From Treponema sp. (lineage in GTDB: Bacteria > Spirochaetota > Spirochaetia > Treponematales > Treponemataceae), in contig JAGCUI010000017.1 of assembly GCA_017962965.1 (NCBI GenBank), forward strand, positions 1 through 53,554: a stretch of 53,554 bases of DNA, given 5' to 3'. Under the pieces are notes generated by a model, which saw only the letters and a program-made list of their open reading frames with translations, was not told where the DNA came from and did no database searches. The position numbers and the translations under genes were made by a program. Positions 16,463-28,300 of the stretch are shown here, piece after piece (positions within the stretch are counted from its first letter, which is position 1; every line of letters begins with the position of its first letter).

Positions 16463-17077
16463 TTAATCTTTTATTCCCACAAAGGCAGTAACAGATTTTT
16501 CGGGCGACATGATGAGTGTGTCCATAAGTGTAAGACCGATTTTTGTACACGGTAAAAGCCTGAAAAAATCCTTCTGCACTTCTAAGCCCACATCTCCGTA
16601 GCCAGGGCTGTAGCGTGGCTTTGTATCCTTTCCAAGCTTTTTTGCTTCTTCTTTAATTAATCCGTTTACATATTCAACAAATTTTTCTATATACATAGCA
16701 CCCACAGCCTGAAAAACAGCTGCCTTTACTGTATCCATCATCTGATACTTTCGAATAAGGGCGTCTGGCTTTGGGCCGATTGTAGAAGCAAAGATTGCAA
16801 CCTTAGAACAGTCTTTTAAATTTACACAAAGATTTTTAGATTTGATTTTTACATCGGCAAAACTGATTTCTGTTCCGTCATTTTTAAGTTCAAAAATTTC
16901 ATAAACTGCACGGGGAGTTAAAACTTCCAGCATCTGGTTTGAGCATTCTTTTATAAGAGAAAGAACTTCTTCTTCCGGCGGCTGAACTTTTGCATAACCT
17001 AAATATCTTGCCGCTTCCAAAAAATCAGCTTCACCCGGAACTACAAGCTTTATTTCACCCTGAACTAAATTTGCCAT
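16463..17077 (-). CDS. Stand-alone methionine synthase (B12) activation-domain protein
   Basis: A 204-residue protein matching the C-terminal reactivation domain of cobalamin-dependent methionine synthase (Met_synt_B12). The signature stretches are RYSPGYGDVGLEVQKDFF and a closing SPEKSVTAFVG. In full-length MetH this domain binds S-adenosylmethionine and allows remethylation of inactive cob(II)alamin. Alone, it implies a split methionine synthase or a related corrinoid protein encoded elsewhere. No Shine-Dalgarno is present. TATAAT ends six bases before the ATG, and a TTGACG lies 18 bp further up. It is divergent from pyrE and next to a possible corrinoid importer. Confidence 0.85.
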   Translation of the reverse strand: MANLVQGEIKLVVPGEADFLEAARYLGYAKVQPPEEEVLSLIKECSNQMLEVLTPRAVYEIFELKNDGTEISFADVKIKSKNLCVNLKDCSKVAIFASTIGPKPDALIRKYQMMDTVKAAVFQAVGAMYIEKFVEYVNGLIKEEAKKLGKDTKPRYSPGYGDVGLEVQKDFFRLLPCTKIGLTLMDTLIMSPEKSVTAFVGIKD

Positions 17078-17083
17078 GAGTTA

Positions 17084-17113
17084 ATTATATTGGATTCAAA
17101 AAAGAATCGTCAA
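17084..17113 (-). promoter_or_regulatory. Leaderless promoter of the MetH reactivation gene
   Basis: Minus strand TTGACG (17113 to 17108), 18-bp spacer, TATAAT (17089 to 17084), then six bases to the ATG at 17077. The predicted transcription start coincides with the start codon. Its -35 touches the -35 of the divergent pyrE promoter. Confidence 0.6.
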
Positions 17114-17142
17114 TTGTAAAAGCGTGTAAAAATCATTATGAT
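17114..17142 (+). promoter_or_regulatory. Leaderless promoter of pyrE
   Basis: TTGTAA (17114-17119), 17-bp spacer, TATGAT (17137-17142), then seven bases to the ATG at 17150. No Shine-Dalgarno lies before that ATG. Back-to-back with the opposing promoter at CAATTG. Confidence 0.55.
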
Positions 17143-17149
17143 AATTTTT

Positions 17150-17836
17150 ATGGAACAGTATAAAAAAGAATTTATTGATTTTATGATTGAGTGCCAGGTT
17201 TTAAAATTTGGCTCATTTACATTAAAAAGCGGCCGCCAGTCACCATTTTTCATGAATGCCGGCTCTTATATTTCAGGCTCCCAGCTTAAAAGACTTGGAG
17301 AATATTATGCACAGGCAATTCATCAGGCTTTTGGAGACGACATTGATGCTTTCTTTGGCCCGGCATACAAAGGAATTCCTCTTGCAGTTGCCACAGCCAT
17401 TGCCTATTCAAATCTCTACGGAAAAGAAATCAAATACTGCGCAGACAGAAAGGAATTAAAGGACCACGGTGCAGATAAGGGCGGAATCTTAGGCTACAAT
17501 CTTAAAGACGGAGATAAGGTTGTTATTATAGAAGACGTTACAACTTCCGGAAAATCAATCGAAGAAGTTTACCCTAAAATCCGCGCGCAGGAATCAACTC
17601 CAAACGGAATCAATATTATTGGAGAAATCGTAAGCTTAGACAGACTTGAAAAAGCCCCTGATTCAGAAAAATCGGCCCTTGAAGTAATTTCACAAACTTA
17701 CGGATTTAAAACCTGTTCAATCGTTACAATGAAGGACGTAATTGAACATCTTTATACAAACGGCGACAAAAAAGTTATCACCGAAGAACTTAAAAAAGAA
17801 TTAGACGCATATTACGACCAGTGGGGTGTAAAATAA
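17150..17836 (+). CDS. pyrE: Orotate phosphoribosyltransferase
   Basis: 228 residues from the ATG at 17150. It joins orotate and PRPP to form OMP in pyrimidine synthesis. It shows LKSGRQSPFFMNAGSY near the start, FGPAYKGIPLAVATAIAY, YCADRKELKDHGADKGGILGY (the flexible catalytic loop) and the PRPP motif VVIIEDVTTSGKSIEEV. An ATG at 17138 is in frame, but it falls inside the predicted -10 and MEQYKKEFIDFMIE is the usual family start. The putative binding-protein gene follows after three bases. The remaining pyr genes are not in the window. Confidence 0.95.
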   Translation: MEQYKKEFIDFMIECQVLKFGSFTLKSGRQSPFFMNAGSYISGSQLKRLGEYYAQAIHQAFGDDIDAFFGPAYKGIPLAVATAIAYSNLYGKEIKYCADRKELKDHGADKGGILGYNLKDGDKVVIIEDVTTSGKSIEEVYPKIRAQESTPNGINIIGEIVSLDRLEKAPDSEKSALEVISQTYGFKTCSIVTMKDVIEHLYTNGDKKVITEELKKELDAYYDQWGVK

Positions 17837-17839
17837 TCC

Positions 17840-18703
17840 ATGAAAAATAAAGCTCTATCTAAAAAATTAAACAAAGCATTTTCACTTTTACTCATTGCTC
17901 TTTTATTAACCCTTAGTTCATGTACTAAAAAAAACAGGGCACAGTCTGAAATTCCACAGCGTATTGTAGCGCTTTCTCCTGTTGCAACAGAAATTTTATT
18001 TGCAGTGGGTGCAGAGGATCAGGTTGCAGCCGTTAGTGATTTAGCTGATTATCCTGAAGAAGCAAGAAAAAAGCCATTTGCCGGAGGGTTTGACGGAAAG
18101 ACTTTGAGCATGGAAACAATTCTTTCTTTTAAGCCGGACTTTGTTTACCTTACAGACGGAATGCATAATTTTTTAATAGAGCCCCTTGAGTCCTACGGAA
18201 TTAAATACTATGTTTCAAAGGCAAATTCCATTAAGGCCGTAGAACAGGAAATTCTTGATATCGGAATTATCACAGGACATGAAAAAAACGCAAAAAAAAT
18301 TGTTGATAATATTGAAGAAACAGTTTTAAAAGTTCAAAAAAATGCCGCTCCTACACAGCTTAAGGTTTATTATGAAGTTTGGAATTCGCCTTTTATGTCT
18401 GTTGGAACAGAATCTTTTATAAATGATATTTTACAGACAGTAAACTTAAAAAACATCTTTGATGATTTAAAGGACGCATATCCTGTTGTAAGCGAAGAAA
18501 CAATCCTTGCCCGCCAGCCGGACCTTATTTTAATTCCAATGACAAGCGGATTAACAGTAGATGATATAAAAGCCAGAAACGGATGGGATAGTCTTCCTGC
18601 AGTAAAGAACAACAAGGTATTCATCATAAACGACAATCTTTACACAAGATCAGGCCCGAGAATCACTCAAACCTTAGAGGAACTTTCAAAGCTTATAAAA
18701 TAG
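17840..18703 (+). CDS. Corrinoid/iron-chelate ABC transporter substrate-binding lipoprotein (BtuF/FecB-like)
   Basis: A 287-residue periplasmic binding protein anchored as a lipoprotein (LLLTLSSC, Cys at 28). The fold signature is RIVALSPVATEILFAVGAEDQVAAVSDLADYPEEA at the start, LSFKPDFVYL in the middle and ARQPDLILIP in the second lobe, joined by a long helix. This class carries cobalamin, haem or ferric siderophores. The neighbouring MetH reactivation gene argues for a corrinoid, but sequence alone does not decide. No clear ribosome-binding site precedes the ATG, which stands three bases after the pyrE stop. Permease and ATPase genes follow at 20345 and 24026. Confidence 0.85.
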   Translation: MKNKALSKKLNKAFSLLLIALLLTLSSCTKKNRAQSEIPQRIVALSPVATEILFAVGAEDQVAAVSDLADYPEEARKKPFAGGFDGKTLSMETILSFKPDFVYLTDGMHNFLIEPLESYGIKYYVSKANSIKAVEQEILDIGIITGHEKNAKKIVDNIEETVLKVQKNAAPTQLKVYYEVWNSPFMSVGTESFINDILQTVNLKNIFDDLKDAYPVVSEETILARQPDLILIPMTSGLTVDDIKARNGWDSLPAVKNNKVFIINDNLYTRSGPRITQTLEELSKLIK

Positions 18704-18704
18704 T

Positions 18705-20344
<1,640 letters not shown>

Positions 20345-20348
<4 letters not shown>

Positions 20349-21346
20349 AAAAGTATTTAGTGCCTGTGCTTTTTTCAGGCTTATTAATTTTTTCAGTTTT
20401 TCTTTCTCTTTTTTTAGGACCCGAAAAAATCAGCCTTAAGGTTTTAAGTGGAAACGGAGACTATTTTGAAAACCTTATTTTATGGAACCTCCGTCTTCCA
20501 AGAACACTTTTAGTTTTAATAACAGGCGTTTTACTCGGAGCAAGCGGCGCTGTATTTCAGTTATTTTTCCGTAACCCTCTTGCAGAACCCGGCATTATGG
20601 GAATAAGCTCGGGCGCGACTCTTGGAGCAGTAATCGCAAGCATCTTGATGAGTGCAGGAGGAAGTACAATCCTTTCCATTAAAATTTTAAGAATAATTTC
20701 CCCTGTAAATCTCTGCGCATTTCTGGGAGCCTTGCTTTCAGGCCTTCTTGTAACCTCCCTTGCTTTTTCAAGAAGGGGAAAATCTGCTTCCATAATGCTT
20801 TTACTTTGCGGAACAGCTCTTGGAACACTTTATTCTTCCATAAGCTCAATCCTTCTTTTAACAAACGACCAGGAACTCCATTCCATCTATACATGGATCC
20901 TGGGAAGCTTCAACGGCCGCGGATGGAATGAACTCATCTTTATCCTGCCCGTAAGCATCCTTTCACTAGTCTTAATGTTTTTAAGCGCCCGTCCACTAGA
21001 CCTTCTTTCCGGCGGAGAGACTACCGCAAAAAGCCTTGGTGTAGAAGTGGACAAATTAAGAACCATTGTTTTAATTTCAGGAGCCCTTGCCGTAAGTGCA
21101 TCAGTTTGTGCCGGCGGAACAATAGGTTTTGTAGGCTTAATCGCTCCTCACATCACAAGAAAGCTCTTTGGCCCTAAATCAAAAACACTCATTCCTTTGA
21201 GCATGATTTTGGGAGCCGTTTTATTATTAATTTCAGACACCTTTGCCCGCCTCATCATCGCTCCTGCAGAGCTTCCTTCTGGAATCATCACTGCAATACT
21301 CGGAGTTCCATTTTTTATCTTTCTTTGTCTTGGAAAAAAAGAATAA
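20345..21346 (+). CDS. BtuC/FecCD-family ABC importer permease
   Basis: A 333-residue membrane protein with about ten hydrophobic segments. Hallmarks are LRLPRTLLVLITGVLLGASGAVFQ.FFRNPLAEPGIMGISSGA at the N-terminal side and GTIGFVGLIAPHITRKLFG near the C-terminus, the latter contacting the ATPase. It forms the inner-membrane channel for the binding protein at 17840 and the ATPase at 24026. The start codon is TTG at 20345, five bases after AAGGAG, and overlaps the preceding stop (TTGA). The frame also carries the promoter of the next gene near its end. Confidence 0.92.
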
Positions 21347-21357
21347 TGGTGTATAAT
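21330..21357 (+). promoter_or_regulatory. Promoter of the tldD-tldE pair
   Basis: TTGGAA (21330-21335), 16-bp spacer, TATAAT (21352-21357). The -35 lies within the last codons of the permease gene, so tldD-tldE can be transcribed independently. Confidence 0.55.
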
Positions 21358-21386
21358 TAAATCATTACAAAAAAGGAGGGGACATT

Positions 21387-22724
21387 TTGAAATACAAATT
21401 TCCACAAGATCTATTCACAGACGTCCGTATAGAAGATTATAAAAGCGCTGCCTTTTATGTTAAAAACGGCGAAGTAGAAAGCAATTCAGAAGTTACAATC
21501 ACAGGTGCCATGATACGTATTTTCGACGGAAAAATGTGGTACACCGCAGAAACAAACGATATTGAATCAATCCAGACAAAAATTGATGAGCTTGCTCTTC
21601 TTGCAAAACCAAATCCAAACATCCTTAAAAATAAAATCATCAAAAATTACTCGGTAAATAACCAGACCATCCGCGTATTTAATAATGAAAACGATTTAAA
21701 AAAGCTTACAAGACAGGACAGGGAAAGCATTGTCTGGGATTATTACAATAAATGCGTAGATAAAAAAATCAAGGAAATAAAGGCAAACCACGCAAGCTTT
21801 TATTATTCAAGCAAAATAAAATATTACTACAACAGCAAGGGAACCAGTATTGAACAGGATTACCAGAGAGCCAATATTCACGTGGGCTTTGAAATTGTTG
21901 TAGACGGCGTAAATTACTGGGCATTTAAAACCCTTAATGAGTTTGAATTTGAAAAGCTCAAGGGCCGCGAAAAAGAATTTTTGGAAGAAAGAGACAGAAC
22001 CTTAGACTATGCTAAAAACGGAGTTCCTGTAGAACCTGGTGAATATACCTGCGTTCTTGCTCCGGCTGTTACAGCAGTATTTACTCACGAAAGCTTTGGT
22101 CACAAAAGTGAATCAGACTTTATGCTCAACGATAAAACTCTTCAGAAAGAATGGGTTTTGGGCAAAAAGGTTGCAAACGAAAAGGTTTCTATTATTGACG
22201 AAGGAGACGGACTTTACCACGGTTACTGTCCTTACGACGACGAAGGAAACAAAAAGCAGAAGGTATTCCTCATAAAAGACGGTATACTAACAGGACGCCT
22301 TCACGATGCAAAATCTGCTGCAATTCTAAAAGAAAAACCAACTGGAAATGCACGTGCACAGGATTCAGACAATACACCTCTTGTTCGTATGACAAATACA
22401 TTTATGGATGCCGGAACAGATGACCCACAGGATATTATCAAGGGTGTAAAAGACGGTATTTATGTTTACGACTGGAACTACGGAACAGGACAGTCAACTT
22501 TTACAATTCAGCCTAAAAAATGCTACAGAATCCGCGACGGAAAAATTTGTGAGCCTTTACGGGTAAATGTTGTTACTGGAAACGTTTTCAAAACTCTGTT
22601 TGATATTGATGCTGTTGGAAACGACCTTGAATTCTTTAGCGGTACCTGTGGTAAAGGAAATCAGAGTATTCCTACTGCAACCGGTGGTCCTACAATCCGC
22701 GTTAAAAAACTCACAATAAACTAG
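21387..22724 (+). CDS. tldD: TldD-like zinc metalloprotease subunit
   Basis: A 445-residue TldD/PmbA-family protein. The zinc site is THESFGHKSESD (H234, E235, H239), the HExxxH motif that marks the catalytic TldD subunit. In characterised systems TldD and TldE form a heterodimer that degrades or matures unstructured or modified peptides. The start is TTG at 21387 with AAGGAGG seven bases upstream. The family's usual N-terminus (about 20-50 further residues) is short here. It is followed after nine bases by the partner gene. No peptide precursor gene is visible next to the pair. Confidence 0.88.
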   Translation: MKYKFPQDLFTDVRIEDYKSAAFYVKNGEVESNSEVTITGAMIRIFDGKMWYTAETNDIESIQTKIDELALLAKPNPNILKNKIIKNYSVNNQTIRVFNNENDLKKLTRQDRESIVWDYYNKCVDKKIKEIKANHASFYYSSKIKYYYNSKGTSIEQDYQRANIHVGFEIVVDGVNYWAFKTLNEFEFEKLKGREKEFLEERDRTLDYAKNGVPVEPGEYTCVLAPAVTAVFTHESFGHKSESDFMLNDKTLQKEWVLGKKVANEKVSIIDEGDGLYHGYCPYDDEGNKKQKVFLIKDGILTGRLHDAKSAAILKEKPTGNARAQDSDNTPLVRMTNTFMDAGTDDPQDIIKGVKDGIYVYDWNYGTGQSTFTIQPKKCYRIRDGKICEPLRVNVVTGNVFKTLFDIDAVGNDLEFFSGTCGKGNQSIPTATGGPTIRVKKLTIN

Positions 22725-22733
22725 GAGTAAAAA

Positions 22734-23966
22734 ATGTTAAAAGAAAAAATGATTTCATATACAAAATACTCGGAAGCGGCTTTTCAGGAAAGTCAGATTA
22801 TTTCCTTTAATAAATACGACAAGCAGAGTAATTCCTTCCGTGTATATAAAGACGGCTTTGCAGGAATTTACTTTCAGTTTGGAAAGGTAGATGATAAGGA
22901 AGGCTATAAAAAAGCAGAAGATAATCTTGAATTAAAACGCCCATATCCTTTTGACCTTGAAAGCGGAAAAAGAAGCCGTGATAAAACAGAGGTTATTCTT
23001 AGCGACCAGGAAATTCTTAAAACTGCAAAAAAAGTTCTTTCATACCTTAAAAAAAATTATCCTGATTTTGTTTACGAAGGAAGCGTTTTTGCAGTGCAGA
23101 CAAAAAATACAATGCAGAATGAAAAGGGACTTGATTACTCTTTTACAGACGGCTACAACAGTATTTCTCTTACTTTTAAGCACAAAGAAAGTAAGGAACT
23201 CTGCGACGGATTTTTACGCTTTAATCAAAGAACACTTAAAGTGCGTTCATTCTATAAAATGGCAGATGCCTACCTTGCAAATTATTTAAAAGAAGTTCCA
23301 ATGCCAAAAGAATGCATCATCATGAAAACCTATTATGACTTTACAGGTAAGCTTGCTGAATCAATTGATGCAGAAAAATTAAAGCTCGGTACTTCCCTCT
23401 TAAGCGGAAAAATCGGGCAGAAGCTTTTTGCAGATGATTTTACGCTCATGCACGATGTTACGGAAAAAAACTGCTGGATGAATCCTTTCTGGGACGGAGA
23501 AGGAGTTGTAAATAAGGGAGACAAGGTAACCTTTATTAAAAACGGAAAGCTTCTTAGAGGCTATGCAGATAAAAAAACAGCAAAAAAATACCGCGTAAAG
23601 GCAACCGGAAGTGCAAATACAAACTTTTCGGATATTCCTTCAAACGGATACTGCACAATGACAATCAAAATCGGGAAAAAATCTGCAAAGGAACTTTTAA
23701 ACGGAAAGCTTGCAATCATCCCTATGCTTTATTCTGGCGGTGGTTTTAAGGAACACGGAGAATATAAAATGCCTGTTCACGTTGCTTTTTTAACAGACGG
23801 AGAACAGATTTTGGGAAGGGTTCCTCCTTTTACAATGAGCACAACTATGTTTGATATGTTTGGAAAAGACTTTATTGGAATTGCAAAAACCAATAAGCTT
23901 TTTAACGACAAATGTATTCTTGTAAAAATGAAGGCAGAAAAGCTTTCTTCGGCAGCACAGAATTAA
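22734..23966 (+). CDS. pmbA: TldE/PmbA-like non-catalytic partner
   Basis: A 410-residue protein with the TldD/PmbA fold but no HExxxH, as expected for the TldE (PmbA) partner. Family features include GTSLLSGKIGQKLFADDFTLMHDV, FWDGEGVVNKGDKVTFIKNGKLLRGYADKKTA and the C-terminal YSGGGFKEHGEYKMPV. AGGAG stands five bases before the ATG. It is rather divergent from textbook PmbA, so the name is by role and pairing with tldD. Its end is followed by the promoter of the importer ATPase gene. Confidence 0.8.
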   Translation: MLKEKMISYTKYSEAAFQESQIISFNKYDKQSNSFRVYKDGFAGIYFQFGKVDDKEGYKKAEDNLELKRPYPFDLESGKRSRDKTEVILSDQEILKTAKKVLSYLKKNYPDFVYEGSVFAVQTKNTMQNEKGLDYSFTDGYNSISLTFKHKESKELCDGFLRFNQRTLKVRSFYKMADAYLANYLKEVPMPKECIIMKTYYDFTGKLAESIDAEKLKLGTSLLSGKIGQKLFADDFTLMHDVTEKNCWMNPFWDGEGVVNKGDKVTFIKNGKLLRGYADKKTAKKYRVKATGSANTNFSDIPSNGYCTMTIKIGKKSAKELLNGKLAIIPMLYSGGGFKEHGEYKMPVHVAFLTDGEQILGRVPPFTMSTTMFDMFGKDFIGIAKTNKLFNDKCILVKMKAEKLSSAAQN

Positions 23967-24010
23967 AATCTTTAGTCTTTCGCATATCTTCTTTTTTTCA
24001 AGTAAAATTA

Positions 24011-24019
24011 TGGTATAAT
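24011..24019 (+). promoter_or_regulatory. Extended -10 placed for a leaderless ABC ATPase transcript
   Basis: TGG followed by a perfect TATAAT (24014-24019), then six bases to a GTG start at 24026. No Shine-Dalgarno sequence is present. A weak CTTTTT lies 17 bp upstream. Confidence 0.5.
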
Positions 24020-24025
24020 ATTTTT

Positions 24026-24799
24026 GTGAATACGCTTATTACAAAAAATCTAACAGCATTTTATAAAGATAAACTCATATTAAACAATATATCTTTAAAC
24101 GCTTCATCAAAAGAATTTATCTGTTTATGCGGACCAAACGGCTCTGGAAAATCAACCCTGCTTTCTCTTCTTGCAGGCCTTCCTTACGATGGATTAAAAA
24201 TTACAAAGGCAGAAACTTTGCCACAGGTAAACGGAAAAATAATAAGCAGCTTAAAAAGAAAAGAATGCGCCAGTCTCATAGCTTTTATGCAGCAGTCTGA
24301 ATATTCACAGTGGAATTTTACGGTAAGGGATTTTGTTTTACAAGGACGCTATTCTCAAAGCCATAACGGAATTTATACAAAAGAAGATTACAGCGCAGTT
24401 GATTCTCTTTTAGCTGAATTAAATTTAGATGAGTTTTCAGAAAGGACAATCCACACTCTTTCTGGAGGAGAATTTCAGAAAATAAGGATTGCCCGCTGCC
24501 TTGCCCAAAACCCTGCCTTTATGCTTTTGGACGAGCCTTCTTCTAACCTTGATTATGTTTACGAGCCAAAGCTGCTGGAATTTTTAAAAACCACGGCTCA
24601 CACAAAAAATTTTGGAATCTTAATTGCAATTCACAACCTTGATTTAGCCCGCCAGTTTGCAGATAAAATCATGCTTTTACCGCCTCAAAAACCCCTTATT
24701 CAGGGAGAGCCGCGCGAAGTTATGACAAAAGAAAATCTTAAAATCACCTTTGGAGTAGAATTAGAATGCAGAAAAACAGAATCTTTTCAACTGTTATAA
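24026..24799 (+). CDS. ABC importer ATPase (BtuD/FecE-like)
   Basis: A 257-residue ATPase. Walker A is CGPNGSGKSTLL, the Q-loop is FMQQSEYSQ, the signature is LSGGEFQKIRIARCLAQ, Walker B is FMLLDEPSSNLD and the switch His is in AIHNLDLARQF. This is the type pairing with BtuC/FecCD permeases, and the permease at 20345 is the likely partner. I place the start at GTG 24026 because the domain begins NTLITKNLTAFYKDK. An ATG at 23912 would add 38 non-conserved residues inside tldE. The gene overlaps the next one by 34 bases. Confidence 0.9.
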   Translation: MNTLITKNLTAFYKDKLILNNISLNASSKEFICLCGPNGSGKSTLLSLLAGLPYDGLKITKAETLPQVNGKIISSLKRKECASLIAFMQQSEYSQWNFTVRDFVLQGRYSQSHNGIYTKEDYSAVDSLLAELNLDEFSERTIHTLSGGEFQKIRIARCLAQNPAFMLLDEPSSNLDYVYEPKLLEFLKTTAHTKNFGILIAIHNLDLARQFADKIMLLPPQKPLIQGEPREVMTKENLKITFGVELECRKTESFQLL

Positions 24800-25293
24800 T
24801 CATCCTCTTATGTGCCGTTGTTGCCGCTTCCATAAAATTCTTGGGGTACTATGCCATTTTCTTTTTTTTAGGCCTTGCAGTAATCATTTTCTTTGTGCAG
24901 AAAATCAAATATAAAAAACCGGGTGATTATGAAAATCCCTTTGTAAATGTAAATCAATACCGCCTGCCTTTAAAACCAGATGCCAGGATGCCTGCGGTAA
25001 ATTACAGTAATTTTAAAGCAAACGAAGGAGAAACTCTTTTTTATGCCTCTGAAACCTGCCAGAAAGGTAACGAAGGGGTTGTTTTAATTACAAACCAGCG
25101 GGGAATCATCAAAAATCTTACTTCCAGACAGGAATTTTTAATAAAAGACGTTATTAAAACAGATGCTGTTTCCAACAGTGCTGTACGCGTAGAAACAAAA
25201 ACAGATAAATACTACATCCTCATTCATAATTCACAGGTAAAATATCTTGTTGCTGTAATTAAATGGGCAGCTCAAAAAGCACAGAATAATTAA
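24766..25293 (+). CDS. Small membrane protein, function unknown
   Basis: A 175-residue protein with two N-terminal hydrophobic segments (FSTVIIILLCAVVAASI and FLGYYAIFFFLGLAVIIFFV), then a soluble domain of about 110 residues facing the cytoplasm or periplasm. The domain has strands such as EGVVLITNQRGIIKNL, FLIKDVIKTDAV and YYILIHNS that look like a PH-type or similar small beta fold. No family is recognised with certainty. It overlaps the ABC ATPase gene by 34 bases, with GGAG ten bases before the ATG, so it is co-transcribed with the importer ATPase. Confidence 0.7.
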   Translation: MQKNRIFSTVIIILLCAVVAASIKFLGYYAIFFFLGLAVIIFFVQKIKYKKPGDYENPFVNVNQYRLPLKPDARMPAVNYSNFKANEGETLFYASETCQKGNEGVVLITNQRGIIKNLTSRQEFLIKDVIKTDAVSNSAVRVETKTDKYYILIHNSQVKYLVAVIKWAAQKAQNN

Positions 25294-25383
25294 TAAGTAT
25301 TTTCTTATATATTGCATTCTTTGTAGAAAAATAAAAAATCTCATAGTAGAATGGAAAGCAAAGCCAAAAAAAGGGGTTTATAT

Positions 25384-28300
25384 ATGAAATTTAAAAATTT
25401 TGCTAAATTTATCTTACCATTTTTATTCATCTTTCTTTTAGCTAACTGTTCTTCGGACAAATCCAAGGCTTCTTTTAAAAAGGTTGCACTTGATAACTCC
25501 GGAGCTCCACGTGCCGGCTACAAAGAAATATCGGTTGATGCAAGCGGCTCTTCGGTTCCTGCATCAGAGATTGTTAAATATCTCCGTCCGGTTTACATAA
25601 CAGAAACTCCGGATGAAATTAATCCTTCGCCTGAAAAAATTTCAAACACATCTTCGGCTTCAAATTCCCAGAAGACTGAATCTGTAATTCCAGGCCTCCG
25701 TGATCTTAAGGATTATAAAACCGTATATAAGACAAAGCGTCAGGCAGTTCCAAAGCCAACAGAACGCGTTGTTTCGGATGAATTTGTAAATAAGACAACA
25801 GATGACCAGGGAAATGTTGTTGAAGATCATGCTTTCTACATCGAAGACTGGGGTCCTGCAAACACAATCGTTTCGGAAAACCGCTATCCAACTTTCTATG
25901 TTGTATTCTCTCAGCCGGTTAAAGCCCTCACTTCTTTAGACGAAAAGCCATCTACAACTTCTACCATCATGACAATCACACCTCCATTAAAGGGTGTTTA
26001 CAGATGGTACGGTTCTCAGCACTACAGCTTTGAAGCTTCAGAACCAGCAGATCCTTCTATTGAATATACAATGACAATCAACCCTAAATTACGCTCTAAT
26101 TCAGGAGATAAGATTCAGGGTCAGACAACATTTACAACCCGCGCAGAACCTTTGAGCATTAACAGAATCTGGCCGGGCTTTAATAACGATGAATCAAACT
26201 ATCATTACAACGATTATATCGGTGTAACTCCACCAAACGAAAACAAATTCCTTATTCGTTTTAATTATCAGACTTCTAATGCAGTTGTAAGAGACAAGCT
26301 TATTGTTAAAGTAAACTCAAGAAGAGCAAGATACCAGGTTTCTCCTGTTTATCAGGAATACTTTAGATGGGATTCTTCTACAATCGCAGATAAATCTGTC
26401 GGAAGAACAAATACATACCTTGTAACAATCAGAGATACAGTTCCTCATAATGCAGTTGTAGAAGTTAACTTAAAGGACGGCTCTTATTACGACAGACACA
26501 CATATCAGACTTTAAAACCTTTTGAAGTACGAAATGTTTCAAACTATGCAGGTTATCCGGATAAAGAAAACAATTATTCTATTGATATTTCTTTCTCTCA
26601 GGTTCCTGACGAAGCAACACTTCTTAATAACATCAAGATTTCAATTCCGGGCTTTACTCTCAAAAAGAAGAATCTTAAGCTTTCGGGATCATATCTTACA
26701 ATCACAGGACTTCCACTTGTTCTTGACCAGGATTACACAATCTCATTCAGCAAAAACCTCAAGGATATTTACGGACAGAACCTTTCTAATACAGAAAACA
26801 ATGTTTCTACAAAGTATTCATTCCAGATTAAACCAATTTCAGGTTATGTAAGATATCTTGATTCAGGTGCACGCATTCTCGAGGCTCAGTTCCCTCACAA
26901 ACTCCTTTTTGAATACATGAATGCCGACGGTCACTATACTCTTGCAAACACACTGGATCCTCTTAATACAAGTTACTCATGGAGCAGAACCAAGAGTGAA
27001 GAAGAAGCAAGCTACTTTATAACCGGCCGCGACTACAATATGAAAAAGACCTGGTTCTCTACAGAAGCCAGAAACAGACGTAATTTCGTAGAAGTGGACC
27101 TTAATCCTTATCTTTCAAAGGACGGCTATGGTTTTGTAAGATTCTATGCTATTGGTGAATATGAAAACTACAGTTACTATTCTTCGGACAGAACTTCATA
27201 TTCTACAAACACGATGACTGTTCAGGTTACAGACCTTGGTGTTACAGCAAGAAATGCCGTAAACAAATCTGTATTCTTAGTAACAAACCTTTCAACAGGA
27301 AAACCTGTTCCAAACGCAGAGGTTTATGTTCTTTATCATAAATACACTGATTTCCCTTACAACAATCCTGAAGGAATGGCTTTTGCAAAGGGAACTTCTG
27401 ATAAAAACGGTTTATGTGTAATCAATTATACAAGCTCTCAGGTTTCTCAGTACCTCAGCTATGTAAGTGATTATCAGATGCGCTTTACTGTTCTTGTTAA
27501 AAAAGGAAACGATAAGATTATCTTTACTCCAAACTCACACAGTTCATGGAGAGAAGGAGTTTCAACTGAATCTAAATCTTATGTTTCAAGATTAAAGCAG
27601 AGAACCTTCATGTTCACAGACCGTGGTCTTTACAAACCTGGCGAAATCGTAACCTTTAGAGGAATCGACCGTAATCAGGCTCTTGGAACTCTTGAAACAG
27701 TAGACGAAGAACCATACATGATTACTTGTGAAGGAAACTGGTGGGACAGCCCAAGAATTATTAACCCAATGAGCGGAACAACTTCTGAAAATGGTGGTTT
27801 CTACGGCTCATTCAAGCTTCCTGACGACGTTGAACCTGGAACTTATGTAATCAAATACTACAGGGGAAACTCTATCAATAATAATTCAAATTATTCTACT
27901 GTTACTTTCACTGTAGCTTACTTTGAAAAGGTTCGCTCTCAGGCTTCAATCACTACAAGCTCAGACAAATTCTTTGCAGAGGACACAATTTCTGCAACAC
28001 TTAATGCAAGTTATCTCGCTGGCGGTGCTTTGAGCAATGCTACATACAACACAACCTGGTACATCCAGCAGTACAGATTCCTGCCTTCAACAAAAGATGC
28101 AGAAGGCTACACATTCGGTTCAAACGTATGGTACGGAGACAGAGAATACTGGTCTGACTCATACGGACAGCTCGATGCCAGCGGTAATGCAAATATCTCT
28201 TGTTCTACAAAACCAAATCAGGGCGGAGATCCATACCTCTACAAGGCAGAAGCTAATGTAACAGATATTTCAAATCAGCGTATTTATACTTCATCTTCAT

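Noticed and set aside
17078..17149. Cobalamin riboswitch upstream of the putative corrinoid importer genes
   Set aside because: The spacers before pyrE, tldD and the ATPase are too short for a cobalamin riboswitch and no B12-box-like sequence is seen.
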